From Candidatus Margulisiibacteriota bacterium (GTDB lineage: Bacteria > Margulisbacteria > Termititenacia > Termititenacales > Termititenacaceae): a stretch of 39,029 nt of DNA. Numbering within the stretch: the first letter of the stretch is position 1; every line of letters starts with the position of its first letter. Under the pieces are notes generated by a model that was given only the letters and a program-made list of their open reading frames with translations, was not told the DNA's origin and searched no databases. Location of the stretch: the NCBI GenBank assembly GCA_031267055.1, contig JAIRZV010000126.1, positions 1 through 39,029 on the forward strand. The letters run 5' to 3'. Positions 1 to 7,517 of this stretch are shown one piece after another. Made by a program: the position numbers and the translations under genes.

Positions 1-1
1 A

Positions 2-97
2 TTAACAACTCTGGGCTGGAAATACAAAATCGATCTGGAAAACGGCTTGCGGCAAACTTATCAGGATTTTTTGAGCAACAAAAATCTCCGCAAATAG
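2..97 (+). CDS. GDP-L-fucose synthase-like protein, C-terminal fragment
   Basis: Only the last 31 codons are in the window; the frame is open from base 2 and stops at TAG (95-97). The translated end contains LGWKYKIDLENGLRQTY followed by a short polar tail. A 'LGW-x-hydrophobic-x-hydrophobic-x-x-GL/I-x-x-TY' ending is typical of GDP-L-fucose synthase (GDP-4-keto-6-deoxymannose epimerase/reductase) and close extended SDR nucleotide-sugar enzymes. The active site lies outside the window, so only the tail supports the call. It fits the sugar-nucleotide theme of rfbC at 33547 but is not adjacent to it. Other NAD-dependent epimerases with the same tail are possible. Confidence 0.5.
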   Translation, partial: LTTLGWKYKIDLENGLRQTYQDFLSNKNLRK

Positions 98-99
98 TG

Positions 100-105
100 T
101 AAAAT
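100..105 (+). promoter_or_regulatory. Possible -10 element (TAAAAT) of the metX-bioD run
   Basis: TAAAAT at 100-105 lies between the stop of the upstream gene and the ATG at 112, with 6 nt between the hexamer and the start codon. There is no Shine-Dalgarno sequence. The spacing matches the near-leaderless arrangement seen at several other genes in this window. No convincing -35 is present, so the call is tentative. Confidence 0.35.
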
Positions 106-111
106 AAACGC

Positions 112-342
112 ATGGAACCTATTGTCAAAACCGTGCCGTTGCCGCCGCGCAAAGGTTTGACCAAAGTACAGCAAAATCTCACCGCCATCGGCAGTGTGCC
201 GACCAATGACAATTGCCCTTGTGTAAATACTTGCAAAGAACTCGGCGTTTACAGACAGGGTGCGTGTTTTTTGGGCACCAATGAAACACAAAAATGTCTG
301 GCCGCGACTAATTTGCTTTTAAGCAAAGCGCTCAAAAAATAA
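112..342 (+). CDS. Small Cys-rich protein of unknown function
   Basis: A 76-residue ORF with no family I recognise. It has a basic, Pro-containing N-terminus and a central CPCVNTC motif followed by two more Cys (ACFLG and QKCLA), then a Lys-rich helical end. Five Cys in about 30 residues suggests metal binding, Fe-S binding or disulfides; nothing in the sequence decides between these. No signal peptide is visible, so the protein is probably cytoplasmic. It starts 14 nt after the preceding stop and ends 3 nt before metX, which makes it the likely first gene of the metX-bioD run. An overlapping antisense ORF (61-291) is treated as a shadow. That the ORF is real is supported by tight packing and the Cys pattern only. 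Confidence 0.55.
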   Translation: MEPIVKTVPLPPRKGLTKVQQNLTAIGSVPTNDNCPCVNTCKELGVYRQGACFLGTNETQKCLAATNLLLSKALKK

Positions 343-345
343 TTT

Positions 346-1464
346 ATGGATGATGTTAAACGCCTGAATATTCGGCAGGGTCAATTCACTTTTGCGCAGA
401 AAAAAAACTTCCGTTTAGAAAGCGGCCAAAAACTCGGGCCAATCACGCTGGTTTACGAAACCTACGGCCGCTTAAACGCCGCGCGGGACAACGCGATCTT
501 GATCTGCCATACGCTCACCGGCAACGCGCATGTGGCTGGCAAATTGGCCGGCGAAAAAAAATCAACCGGCTGGTGGGATCCGGTGGTCGGTCCGGGCAAG
601 CCTTTTGACACGAGCAAACATTTCATCATCTGCTCCAATATTCTCGGTGGCTGCTCCGGTTCGACCGGTCCCAGTTCGCTCGATCCGCGGACGCAAAAAC
701 CGTACGGTCTGGATTTTCCGCTCATCACAGTCCGTGACATGGTCGACGCGCAGTATCAGCTCGTCACCAAACATTTCGGCCTGCCGAAACTCCAAGCCGT
801 GGCCGGCGGCTCGATCGGCGGTATGCAGACTCTGGAATGGGGCGTACGCTATCCGCGGTTTATGGATCATTTGATCGTGATTTCCACGACGCATAAACTT
901 TCGTCGCAGGCTATCGCTTTCAACAAAATCGGTCGCCACGCGATTACGATAGATCCGAGCTGGAAAAACGGCGCTTATTACGGCGCGCCGGAAAAGATCA
1001 AGGGACTCGGTCTGGCGCGCATGGTCGCGCATATCACTTATTTGTCCGAAGAAGGTATGCAAAATAAATTTGGCCGCGAGCGCGTCAACCGCAAAAATTT
1101 ATTCAGCTTTCAAGAAAAATTTCAGGTGGAAAATTATCTCGATCATCAGGGCGAAAAATTCATGCAAAGATTTGACGCCAACTCGTATATTTATTTGAGC
1201 AAAGCGATGGATCTTTTTGATCTGACGCGTGGTTTCCGCAGCCTCGACGCGGCGGTTCGGCGCATTCAGGCCAAGACGCTTTTTCTTTATTTTTCTTCGG
1301 ACTGGCTTTTTCCCGAATATCAGTCTGCGGAATTAATCGAATCTTTTCAGAAAAACAAAAAATATATTCTCTCTTACAAAATAGAATCCAAAGCCGGTCA
1401 TGACGCTTTTTTGCTGGAGTACGACAAGCTCAATCCGATCATGCAGTCTTTCCTCGATGTCTAA
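346..1464 (+). CDS. metX: Homoserine O-acetyltransferase (MetX type)
   Basis: This cytoplasmic enzyme transfers an acyl group from acyl-CoA to L-homoserine, the activation step of methionine synthesis. The 372-residue length is normal for the family. It is an alpha/beta-hydrolase acyltransferase: the nucleophile elbow GGSIGGMQ puts the catalytic Ser at 156, and the charge-relay Asp319 (SSDWLFP) and His352 (AGHDAFL) are present. The N-terminal half carries the conserved TLTGNAH, GWWDPVVGPG and NILGGCSGSTGPSS stretches of MetX. Acetyl versus succinyl specificity cannot be read reliably from sequence. The ATG at 346 has no clear ribosome site and lies 3 nt after the small upstream gene, suggesting coupled translation. 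Its stop overlaps the next start (1457). Confidence 0.93.
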   Translation: MDDVKRLNIRQGQFTFAQKKNFRLESGQKLGPITLVYETYGRLNAARDNAILICHTLTGNAHVAGKLAGEKKSTGWWDPVVGPGKPFDTSKHFIICSNILGGCSGSTGPSSLDPRTQKPYGLDFPLITVRDMVDAQYQLVTKHFGLPKLQAVAGGSIGGMQTLEWGVRYPRFMDHLIVISTTHKLSSQAIAFNKIGRHAITIDPSWKNGAYYGAPEKIKGLGLARMVAHITYLSEEGMQNKFGRERVNRKNLFSFQEKFQVENYLDHQGEKFMQRFDANSYIYLSKAMDLFDLTRGFRSLDAAVRRIQAKTLFLYFSSDWLFPEYQSAELIESFQKNKKYILSYKIESKAGHDAFLLEYDKLNPIMQSFLDV

Positions 1465-1717
1465 ATTCGCGACCGCAGAAGAAGAATTAGTGGGAGAAAT
1501 CAGCGCGAAATTGCGGCTCACTTATTCCCAGCGGCGGATCAGCCAGACTTACATTTACGAGATCACACGGCGGGAAAACCTTTCCGCGGCAGAAATTCTG
1601 GCGAGAACAACCCAAGCCAATCGCAAAGTTTTCCTGCAGAGTTTGTTTGAACAGCGTTTTCCCGAAGCCAGTCTTTTAATAAAAAATGGAGAATGGCAGC
1701 CGTGCGGCCAGAAATAA
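1457..1717 (+). CDS. Hypothetical protein, 86 aa
   Basis: The reading frame is open from 1400, but the sensible start is the ATG at 1457, which overlaps the end of metX by 8 nt; the upstream part of the frame is metX shadow. The product (MSKFATAEEELVGEI...) is mostly predicted helix, charged, with one Cys near the end and no membrane segment. It ends inside the start of the next gene (overlap 1693-1717). I do not recognise a family. Its position, overlapping both neighbours in the same direction, argues for a translated gene. It might be a small partner of the radical SAM protein or an N-terminal part split from it, but there is no direct evidence for either. Confidence 0.55.
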   Translation: MSKFATAEEELVGEISAKLRLTYSQRRISQTYIYEITRRENLSAAEILARTTQANRKVFLQSLFEQRFPEASLLIKNGEWQPCGQK

Positions 1718-2769
1718 TTTATATAGAAAAAGAAATCGCCGGGCTGCCGTACACGCAAGCTGTTTTGCAAAAATTCTCCGGCGCGCACGTGGAAATTATC
1801 GAGGATATTCGCGCGCTGATCCGGCAAAATAAAAAAACTACTTTTAGCAAACAAAATCAGCCGCTGGTTTTGGCCAAACAGCGCGGACGTTTTTTGGAAA
1901 AATGCCCCGGGACGAAAGAACATATTTGCTGTAATTATTACACGCTCAATATCGCCGTCGGCTGTCCTTACGACTGCACTTATTGTTTTCTGCAAAGTTA
2001 CAGTAACAATCCTTATTACACAATTTACGTAAATCTTGACGAGATGTTGGCGGAAATACGCGGCCAAGTCCGCGGCAAAATCCGTCTCGGCACCGGCGAA
2101 TTCACCGACAGTCTGGCGCTGGAGACGTATACACAATTTGTATATACATACTCGCCGCAAATTTGCGCGCTCTCGCCGGATATTACATTAGAATTAAAAA
2201 CTAAATCGAACTGGACGCTGAGCGGAGCCGAAGCGTCCGGCTTGGCGCAATTTCGCAAACAACTTGTCTTCGCCTGGTCGGTCAATCCGCAAAATCTCAT
2301 CGACAGCGATGAACGTGGCGCCACACCGCTGCGGGAAAGAATACGCGCCGCCCGGACCGCCGCGGAATGCGGCTACTGCGTGGCCTTGCATTTTGACCCG
2401 ATCATTTACAGTGCGGACTGGGCAGAACAATATCAAACTGTATTGGACCTGATCCGGCAAAATATACCGCCGGAAAAAATCGCCTGGCTGTCTCTGGGCA
2501 CTCTGCGTTTCACACCGACACTAAAGCCGATCATCGAACAAAAATTTCCGGCGTCCACTATTGTGTATGGAGAATTATTTCCCGGGCGTGACAAAAAAAT
2601 GCGCTATCCCGAGCCGCTGCGCGTAAAAATCTATCAGCACATGCTCCGGCAAATCGCGGCTATCTCGCCGTGCCTGCCGGTCTATCTCTGCATGGAATCG
2701 CCGGAAGTCTGGAAAAAGGTATATAATCAACTGCCCGCGCAGGTGGAAAATCTAAATGAATTATTCTGA
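1693..2769 (+). CDS. Spore photoproduct lyase-like (SPL family) radical SAM protein
   Basis: A 358-residue radical SAM protein. The 4Fe-4S-binding CxxxCxxC is Cys91, Cys95, Cys98 in GCPYDCTYCFLQ, the signature spacing and context of the SplB/SPL family, preceded by another Cys cluster (KCPGTKEHICCNYY, residues 70-83). Family proteins cleave S-adenosylmethionine to a 5'-deoxyadenosyl radical; true SPL repairs the spore thymine dimer. Here the region about 40 residues after the cluster (RLGTGEFTDSLALE, 131-144) has no Cys where Bacillus SPL carries its hydrogen-donor Cys141. The protein is therefore more likely one of the many SPL-like proteins of unknown substrate found in non-sporulating bacteria. 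It sits between metX and bioA, overlapping the genes on both sides. Confidence 0.8.
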   Translation: MAAVRPEIIYIEKEIAGLPYTQAVLQKFSGAHVEIIEDIRALIRQNKKTTFSKQNQPLVLAKQRGRFLEKCPGTKEHICCNYYTLNIAVGCPYDCTYCFLQSYSNNPYYTIYVNLDEMLAEIRGQVRGKIRLGTGEFTDSLALETYTQFVYTYSPQICALSPDITLELKTKSNWTLSGAEASGLAQFRKQLVFAWSVNPQNLIDSDERGATPLRERIRAARTAAECGYCVALHFDPIIYSADWAEQYQTVLDLIRQNIPPEKIAWLSLGTLRFTPTLKPIIEQKFPASTIVYGELFPGRDKKMRYPEPLRVKIYQHMLRQIAAISPCLPVYLCMESPEVWKKVYNQLPAQVENLNELF

Positions 2770-4198
2770 AAAAGACCAAAAATATATCTGGCATCCTTTT
2801 ACCCAAATGCAGGAATGGGAAAACGACGATATCGTCGTCATTGATCGCGCGCGCGGCAATTACTTGTACGACGTAAATGGCAAAAAATATTTTGATGGCG
2901 TGTCGTCACTCTGGGTTACGCTGCACGGACACTGCCACCCGCATATTAACCGCGCGCTGCGGCGGCAATTAAAAAAACTCGACCACTCCACCCTGCTCGG
3001 CTTGAGCAATACACCGGCTATTGAGCTGGCGGAAAAATTAATCGAGCTGGCACCCAAGGGTCTGACCAGAGTTTTTTACAGCGACGCCGGCTCGACAGCG
3101 ATGGAAATCGCGCTGAAAATCGCCTACCAATACTGGCAGCAGGACAAAAATAAAAAATACAAAACCAAACAAAAATTTTTGACTTTAAGCGAAGCCTATC
3201 ATGGCGACACGATCGGCAGTGTCAGTCTGGGCGGCGTGGCCATGTATCACGCGATCTACAAACCGTTGCTTTTTAAAACAGTTCAAATCCCCACGCCTTA
3301 CCGGCATTATGGCCATGAACCGGATTTGAAGACCGCCGCGGATGCGCTGGAAAAAGCTTTGCGAAAACATCACCAAGAATTGGCGGCGTTTGTTCTGGAG
3401 CCGCTGGTACAGGGCGCGGCCGGGATTTACACCGCGCCAGCCGGCTATCTCGCCGCGGCGCGCCGGCTCTGCACAAAATACAATGTGCTGCTGATCTGCG
3501 ATGAAGTGGCCGTGGGTTTCGGCCGCACCGGCGCTATGTTTGCCTGCGAGCAGGAAAAAGCCACGCCGGATATTTTGGCTATAGCCAAAGGTTTGACTGG
3601 CGGCTATTTGCCACTGGCCGCCACGTTAACCATGGAAAAAATTTACAATAACTTCAAAGGAAAATTTGAGAGTCTGCGAACTTTTTATCACGGACATACT
3701 TACACCGGCAATCCACTGGCCTGCCGCGCCGCACTGGCTTCGCTGGAATTATTCCACAAAGAAAGAACTCTGGAAAAAGTAAATAAGAATATTGCGCTGC
3801 TGAAAGAAGAACTGAAAAAATTCACGACCATACCGCAAGTCAAGCAGACACGGCAATGCGGAATGATCGCCGCGTTGGAATTGCCGGATTACGCGTACAA
3901 AGACAAAATAGGTTACAAAATCTGCGCCGCGGCCAGAAAATACGGATTGTTGATCCGGCCTCTGGGCAACAACATTGTCATCATGCCGCCGCTTTCCACC
4001 ACACCCCGAGAATTGAAATGGCTGCTCGCCACAATTTATAAGTCAATTCAAGAAACTGTAACCCCTCAGACGCGCTACGCGCGCCAGCTCAGTCAGCCGC
4101 CAATGCGGCCGACACGGCTTCGCGCACAGAGAAATCTGCGCTCGCCAGCCTTTCAAAGGGGAGCCAAGCTTCGGACTATCAATAAACAATATTTATGA
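2756..4198 (+). CDS. bioA: Adenosylmethionine-8-amino-7-oxononanoate aminotransferase (BioA), with altered C-terminus
   Basis: BioA makes 7,8-diaminononanoate (DAPA) from KAPA with SAM as amino donor, the third-last step of biotin synthesis. It is a class-III PLP aminotransferase: IWHPFTQM (11-18) is the BioA hallmark, ICDEVAVGFGRTG carries the PLP-contacting Asp249, and AIAKGLTGG carries the Schiff-base Lys278. The conserved HGHTYTGNP follows at 312-320. The catalytic part ends near residue 434. The last ~45 residues, rich in Arg, Pro and Gln, are encoded by a GC-rich palindromic repeat (4062-4168) and do not look like BioA. The frame reads through this insert to a TGA that overlaps bioD as ATGA. 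The ATG at 2756 overlaps the upstream gene by 14 nt. Confidence 0.93.
   Translation: MNYSEKDQKYIWHPFTQMQEWENDDIVVIDRARGNYLYDVNGKKYFDGVSSLWVTLHGHCHPHINRALRRQLKKLDHSTLLGLSNTPAIELAEKLIELAPKGLTRVFYSDAGSTAMEIALKIAYQYWQQDKNKKYKTKQKFLTLSEAYHGDTIGSVSLGGVAMYHAIYKPLLFKTVQIPTPYRHYGHEPDLKTAADALEKALRKHHQELAAFVLEPLVQGAAGIYTAPAGYLAAARRLCTKYNVLLICDEVAVGFGRTGAMFACEQEKATPDILAIAKGLTGGYLPLAATLTMEKIYNNFKGKFESLRTFYHGHTYTGNPLACRAALASLELFHKERTLEKVNKNIALLKEELKKFTTIPQVKQTRQCGMIAALELPDYAYKDKIGYKICAAARKYGLLIRPLGNNIVIMPPLSTTPRELKWLLATIYKSIQETVTPQTRYARQLSQPPMRPTRLRAQRNLRSPAFQRGAKLRTINKQYL
4062..4168. repeat. GC-rich palindromic interspersed repeat inserted in the 3' end of bioA
   Basis: The segment begins CCCCTCAGACGCGCTACGCG and ends CTTTCAAAGGGGAGCC. 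The outer ends are complementary (CCCCT/AGGGG), there is an internal CGCG-CTA-CGCG hairpin, and CCAGCTC near the left is answered by GAGCC at the right. This layout, ending in a CTTTCAAAGGGGAGCC-type arm, resembles short palindromic intergenic repeats scattered through many gut-type bacterial genomes. The codons it creates are unlike the rest of bioA. No second copy lies in this window, so the repeat status rests on its structure and general resemblance. Confidence 0.55.
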
Positions 4199-4899
4199 AC
4201 AAACGCTATTTTATTACTGGTACGGACACCGGCGTCGGCAAAACCATCGCCACCGCGGCCTTGGCCAGAATTTTTCCCCACTGCGGAGTTTGCAAACCAA
4301 TACAGACCGGCTATCCGCAGGATCAAGACCTGCTTTTCGTGCAAAAACAGGCCAAATTAAAAACCGCGCAAATCTATAATCCTCTGCACTTCACCAAACC
4401 GCTGGCTCCGCAGCAGGCCGCACTGGAGGATAAACAACCGCCGATCGACACCAAAAAATTGGTCAAAAATGTTCTGGATTTTTGCGCGCAATTCGAGATC
4501 AGTTTTATTGAAGGCGCCGGCGGCTTGTATGTGCCGATAGGCGAAAAATATTTCATGCTCGATTTGTTAAAAGACCTAAAAGCCGCAACGATTTTAGTTT
4601 GCCGCGCCGGTTTGGGGACAATCAATCACACTTTGCTTTCTATTGAAGCTCTGCGCCGCAAACGCGTCAAAATCAAAGGGCTGATCTTTAATCAAACCAC
4701 GCCGCCGGATATTTCCGCGCGGGAAAATCCGCAAATCATTCAAAAGATAAGCGGCCTGCCGATTTTGGGAATTTTTCCGTATCAGAAAAAATTAAATGTA
4801 ATCAAACTATCAAATCTCGTTCGCGACATTCCGAAGTTTTGTAAAAACGAATCTTCGGAAATTGCTCCTGCAGAAATTTCACTTCCCAAGCGCCTTTGA
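4195..4899 (+). CDS. bioD: Dethiobiotin synthetase (ATP-dependent)
   Basis: BioD closes the ureido ring of biotin by carboxylating DAPA with CO2 and ATP. The N-terminus MNKRYFITGTDTGVGKT carries the family P-loop (GTDTGVGKT, residues 9-17), followed by VCKPIQTG with the substrate-binding Lys, and EGAGGLYVPIG, the second conserved BioD block. At 234 residues it is slightly longer than usual. The last ~25 residues, after GIFPYQKKLNV, lie over the 3' end of prfC on the other strand and look poorly conserved, so the original stop may have been lost. Start ATG 4195 overlaps the bioA stop (ATGA), a translational coupling that also fits their shared pathway. bioF and bioB are not in the window. Confidence 0.92.
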   Translation: MNKRYFITGTDTGVGKTIATAALARIFPHCGVCKPIQTGYPQDQDLLFVQKQAKLKTAQIYNPLHFTKPLAPQQAALEDKQPPIDTKKLVKNVLDFCAQFEISFIEGAGGLYVPIGEKYFMLDLLKDLKAATILVCRAGLGTINHTLLSIEALRRKRVKIKGLIFNQTTPPDISARENPQIIQKISGLPILGIFPYQKKLNVIKLSNLVRDIPKFCKNESSEIAPAEISLPKRL

Positions 4900-6388
4900 A
4901 TAAAAAAACCGGCTTGTCGTCGGTATCTAGCATGACACGCAGCGGCTTGTCGGTCTGAAATTCGCGGAGATATTTTTCCTCGTCCGCGGTGATCCAGTAA
5001 GCAAAAGCCGCGTCGTAAGCCTGATAGTCGCATTGCGCGCCGTATTCGTTTTCCAGACGGAAACGCACGACATCAAATTGCAATTCACCGACCGCGCCAA
5101 GCACCAGTTTTTGGTCGAGCAGGCCTTTGAACAACTGCACCGCGCCTTCTTCCGACAATTGCCGCAAGCCTTTTTGCAGCTGTTTAGTTTTCAAAGGATT
5201 GCGATTGATAACCAGACGGAAAATTTCCGGCGCAAAACTGGGAATACCGCTAAAATTGAGCGTCTCGCCTTCGCTGAAAGTATCGCCGATCTTGAGCGCG
5301 CCGGTGTCGTGAATGCCGATAATATCGCCGGCATAGGCCGCTTCGGTGACGGCGCGCGTCTGCGCCATAAAGGTCAGCGGATTGGCAACTTTGAATTCTT
5401 TTTTTTCACGCACTTGATAAACTTTCATGCCGCGCGTAAAAACGCCGGAACAAACGCGCAAAAAAGCGATGCGGTCGCGGTGATTGGGGTCCATATTGGC
5501 GTGAATTTTAAAAACAATGCCGGTCATTTTATTTTCGCCGGGGTCGACAAGGCGCTCGGCAGCCGGTCTGGACTGCGGCGGCGGCGCCAGCCGGATAATC
5601 TCCCGCAATAAATCCAGTATGCCGAAATTATTGATCGCGCTACCGAAAAAAACCGGCGTCATCTCTCCGCGCAAGTATTTCTCTAAACTAAAAGGCTCCA
5701 GCGCGCCGTGTATAGTCGCCGCATCATCAGCCAGTTTGGCTCTCTGATAATCTTCGACCGCCGGAATATTTTCCGGTTCGACATTTTGAATTTCCTCAAA
5801 ATTTTGTTTATTGGAAAAACACAAATAACTTTTCTGGCGGAGATTATACACGCCGCGAAAACTACGCCCCATGCCGATCGGCCAACTCAAAGGCACGGCA
5901 GTAATACCCAGATTATTTTCAATGTCGTCGAGTAACGCAAACGGCTCCAGACCCTCGCGGTCAAGTTTGTTGATAAAAGTGATGACTGGAATTCGGCGCA
6001 TCTGGCAAACATCCATGAGTTTTTTGGTACGCTCCTCCACGCCTTTGACCGAATCGATGACCATCAGCACAGAATCCACGGCTGTCAGTGTGCGGTAAGT
6101 GTCCTCGCTGAAATCCGCGTGGCCTGGCGTGTCCAGCAGATTGAGGACCGCGCCATCATACTCAAAAGACATGACCGAAGTCGCCACAGAGACACCGCGC
6201 TGTTTTTCCAGCTCCATCCAGTCCGAGGTGGTGTGTCTGCCGACTTTTTTGGCTTTGATCGCGCCGGCGGTCTGTATTGCTCCGCCGAAAAGCAAAAGTT
6301 TTTCCGTAATCGTCGTTTTGCCGGCGTCCGGATGGCTGATGATCGCAAAAGTACGGCGGCGTTGTATTTCGGCCAGTTTATCAAGCAT
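4802..6388 (-). CDS. prfC: Peptide chain release factor 3 (RF3)
   Basis: RF3 is a translational GTPase that removes RF1/RF2 from ribosomes after peptide release. With the ATG at 6388 the protein is 528 residues, normal for RF3. The frame extends 3 codons further to a TTG at 6397; I prefer the ATG because it leaves the usual short lead before RRTFAIISHPDAGKTT. Visible GTPase motifs: G1 HPDAGKTT, the RF3-type switch GRHTTSDWMELEKQRGVSV, G3 DTPGHADFSEDTYR and G4 NKLDREG. The C-terminus with KIRFYKTSE also matches RF3. The gene is convergent with bioD and their coding parts overlap by 98 nt. Its upstream region holds one copy of a 17-bp repeat (6392-6408) and runs divergently from the Fic gene. 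Confidence 0.95.
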   Translation of the reverse strand: MLDKLAEIQRRRTFAIISHPDAGKTTITEKLLLFGGAIQTAGAIKAKKVGRHTTSDWMELEKQRGVSVATSVMSFEYDGAVLNLLDTPGHADFSEDTYRTLTAVDSVLMVIDSVKGVEERTKKLMDVCQMRRIPVITFINKLDREGLEPFALLDDIENNLGITAVPLSWPIGMGRSFRGVYNLRQKSYLCFSNKQNFEEIQNVEPENIPAVEDYQRAKLADDAATIHGALEPFSLEKYLRGEMTPVFFGSAINNFGILDLLREIIRLAPPPQSRPAAERLVDPGENKMTGIVFKIHANMDPNHRDRIAFLRVCSGVFTRGMKVYQVREKKEFKVANPLTFMAQTRAVTEAAYAGDIIGIHDTGALKIGDTFSEGETLNFSGIPSFAPEIFRLVINRNPLKTKQLQKGLRQLSEEGAVQLFKGLLDQKLVLGAVGELQFDVVRFRLENEYGAQCDYQAYDAAFAYWITADEEKYLREFQTDKPLRVMLDTDDKPVFLFKGAWEVKFLQEQFPKIRFYKTSECRERDLIV

Positions 6389-6391
6389 ACG

Positions 6392-6408
6392 GGGCAAATA
6401 TTAACATT
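6392..6408 (+). repeat. Left copy of a 17-bp direct repeat flanking the Fic gene
   Basis: GGGCAAATATTAACATT is present here, 4 nt upstream of the prfC start, and again exactly at 7518-7534. The two copies bracket the Fic gene and its palindromes (about 1.1 kb) in direct orientation. Confidence 0.75.
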
Positions 6409-6503
6409 TTTTACTAGAAATGACCGTGTTCAAACTATTAAAAGGAATTATTTTAGCCAGATACCGACAAAATTTCCGGCCTAAATCTATTCGTTATAAT
6501 ATA

Positions 6504-6543
6504 TTGAAAACATTATAACGTTATGATATAGTTATAACGTTAT
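6504..6543 (+). promoter_or_regulatory. Promoter of the Fic gene with two operator palindromes
   Basis: A good promoter is visible: -35 TTGAAA (6504-6509), 17-bp spacer, extended -10 TGA-TATAGT (TATAGT at 6527-6532). Two perfect copies of the 10-bp palindrome ATAACGTTAT lie at 6515-6524, inside the spacer, and at 6534-6543, over the expected transcription start and first bases of the start codon, 19 bp apart. That places both sites where a bound repressor would block RNA polymerase. The HTH domain of the downstream gene is the obvious candidate binder (inference). The transcript would have almost no leader and there is no Shine-Dalgarno sequence. Confidence 0.75.
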
Positions 6544-7477
6544 GGATAATAGCAAGACCAGAAAATATCTGCAAGAAATCCTGCACAGCTCTGGCTGGTC
6601 GCAGGAATTACTAGCTAATAAGCTAGGGGTTTCTTTTAAGACGCTCAATACCTGGGTAAATGGCCACGCCTCGCCACGCGTAAAAGCTCTGGCGGGAATC
6701 GAGCAGTTTTATTATGACATTGTGGGCCGAGGTTCGGTTGAAGTTGACTTCTTAAATAAAGTAAAAAAACAGGCTCTAAAGCAGAGAATCACTCTAAAAG
6801 AAATACTGGCTAACAGAGAGCTCCTGGATAAAATAACTCTGCATTTGACTTATCATACCAACACCATAGAGGGCTCTACTATGACTTTACAAGATGTGGA
6901 AGATGTTATCTTTGACAATAAAATCCTAACCAACCGCACCACTACCGAACAGATCGAGGCGCGTAATCACAAAGCGGCGTTGTATTTTCTGCTGGACACT
7001 CTGCAAGTCCAAGGGCAGAGATTTCAATGGACAGAAGAATTGCTTTTGGCGGCTCACCTGCGTTTGTTGAACGGCATCATTACCAATGCCGGATATTACC
7101 GTAAACACAGCGTGCGCGTCTTGGGATACCGCGCAGTATTGGCTAATTTTCTGAAAATTCCATTTCTGATAAATAAACTGTTTCAAGAATTAAATAATCC
7201 GACTAAGGATATTATAGGAAGCCTGGCTAAAACTCATGCTGCTTTTGAACAAATACATCCTTTTTCGGACGGCAACGGCAGACTGGGCAGGCTGGTCATG
7301 TTCATTCAAGCTCTAAAATATAGTCTAATGCCTCCGCTAATCGTCAAAGAACGCAAAAAAGCTTATTACAGATATTTAGAAATCGCTCAAATGGAAAACA
7401 AGACGAATTTATTAACTTTATTTATTGCAGAGGCAATCTTATTTACAAATGATTTGCTAAATAATAAAACGTTATAA
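6542..7477 (+). CDS. HTH-Fic family protein (probable AMP-transferase, class II)
   Basis: A 311-residue protein with an N-terminal XRE-like helix-turn-helix (about residues 8-50: SQELLANKLGVSFKTLNTWVNG) joined to a Fic domain. The catalytic Fic loop HPFSDGNGRLGR is complete at 239-250, including the catalytic His and the nucleotide-binding residues. An inhibitory helix motif TNTIEG (106-111) lies ahead of the Fic core, as in class II Fic proteins that restrain their own activity. Fic enzymes usually transfer AMP to a protein; the target here is unknown. There is no separate antitoxin gene. The HTH fusion and the palindromes overlapping its promoter suggest self-repression. The whole unit lies between 17-bp direct repeats and is richer in AT than neighbouring genes, suggesting acquisition. 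Confidence 0.9.
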   Translation: MDNSKTRKYLQEILHSSGWSQELLANKLGVSFKTLNTWVNGHASPRVKALAGIEQFYYDIVGRGSVEVDFLNKVKKQALKQRITLKEILANRELLDKITLHLTYHTNTIEGSTMTLQDVEDVIFDNKILTNRTTTEQIEARNHKAALYFLLDTLQVQGQRFQWTEELLLAAHLRLLNGIITNAGYYRKHSVRVLGYRAVLANFLKIPFLINKLFQELNNPTKDIIGSLAKTHAAFEQIHPFSDGNGRLGRLVMFIQALKYSLMPPLIVKERKKAYYRYLEIAQMENKTNLLTLFIAEAILFTNDLLNNKTL

Positions 7478-7501
7478 CGTTTTACTTTTGATATAACGTT
7501 A
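7466..7501. promoter_or_regulatory. Further ATAACGTTA-type palindromes downstream of the Fic gene
   Basis: AAAACGTTATAACGTTTT (7466-7483) is an 18-bp perfect palindrome whose first bases overlap the end of the Fic gene, and ATATAACGTTA follows at 7491-7501. Both share the ATAACGTT core of the promoter operators. They lie between two convergent genes, so they cannot control either start directly. They might help DNA looping by the same regulator, or be leftovers of how the module was inserted. Confidence 0.5.
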
Positions 7502-7517
7502 CGGAACGGGTTAATAT

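Noticed and set aside
5033..5611. A 192-codon plus-strand ORF opposite prfC
   Set aside because: Fully antisense to conserved RF3 sequence; no ribosome site and no recognisable domain.
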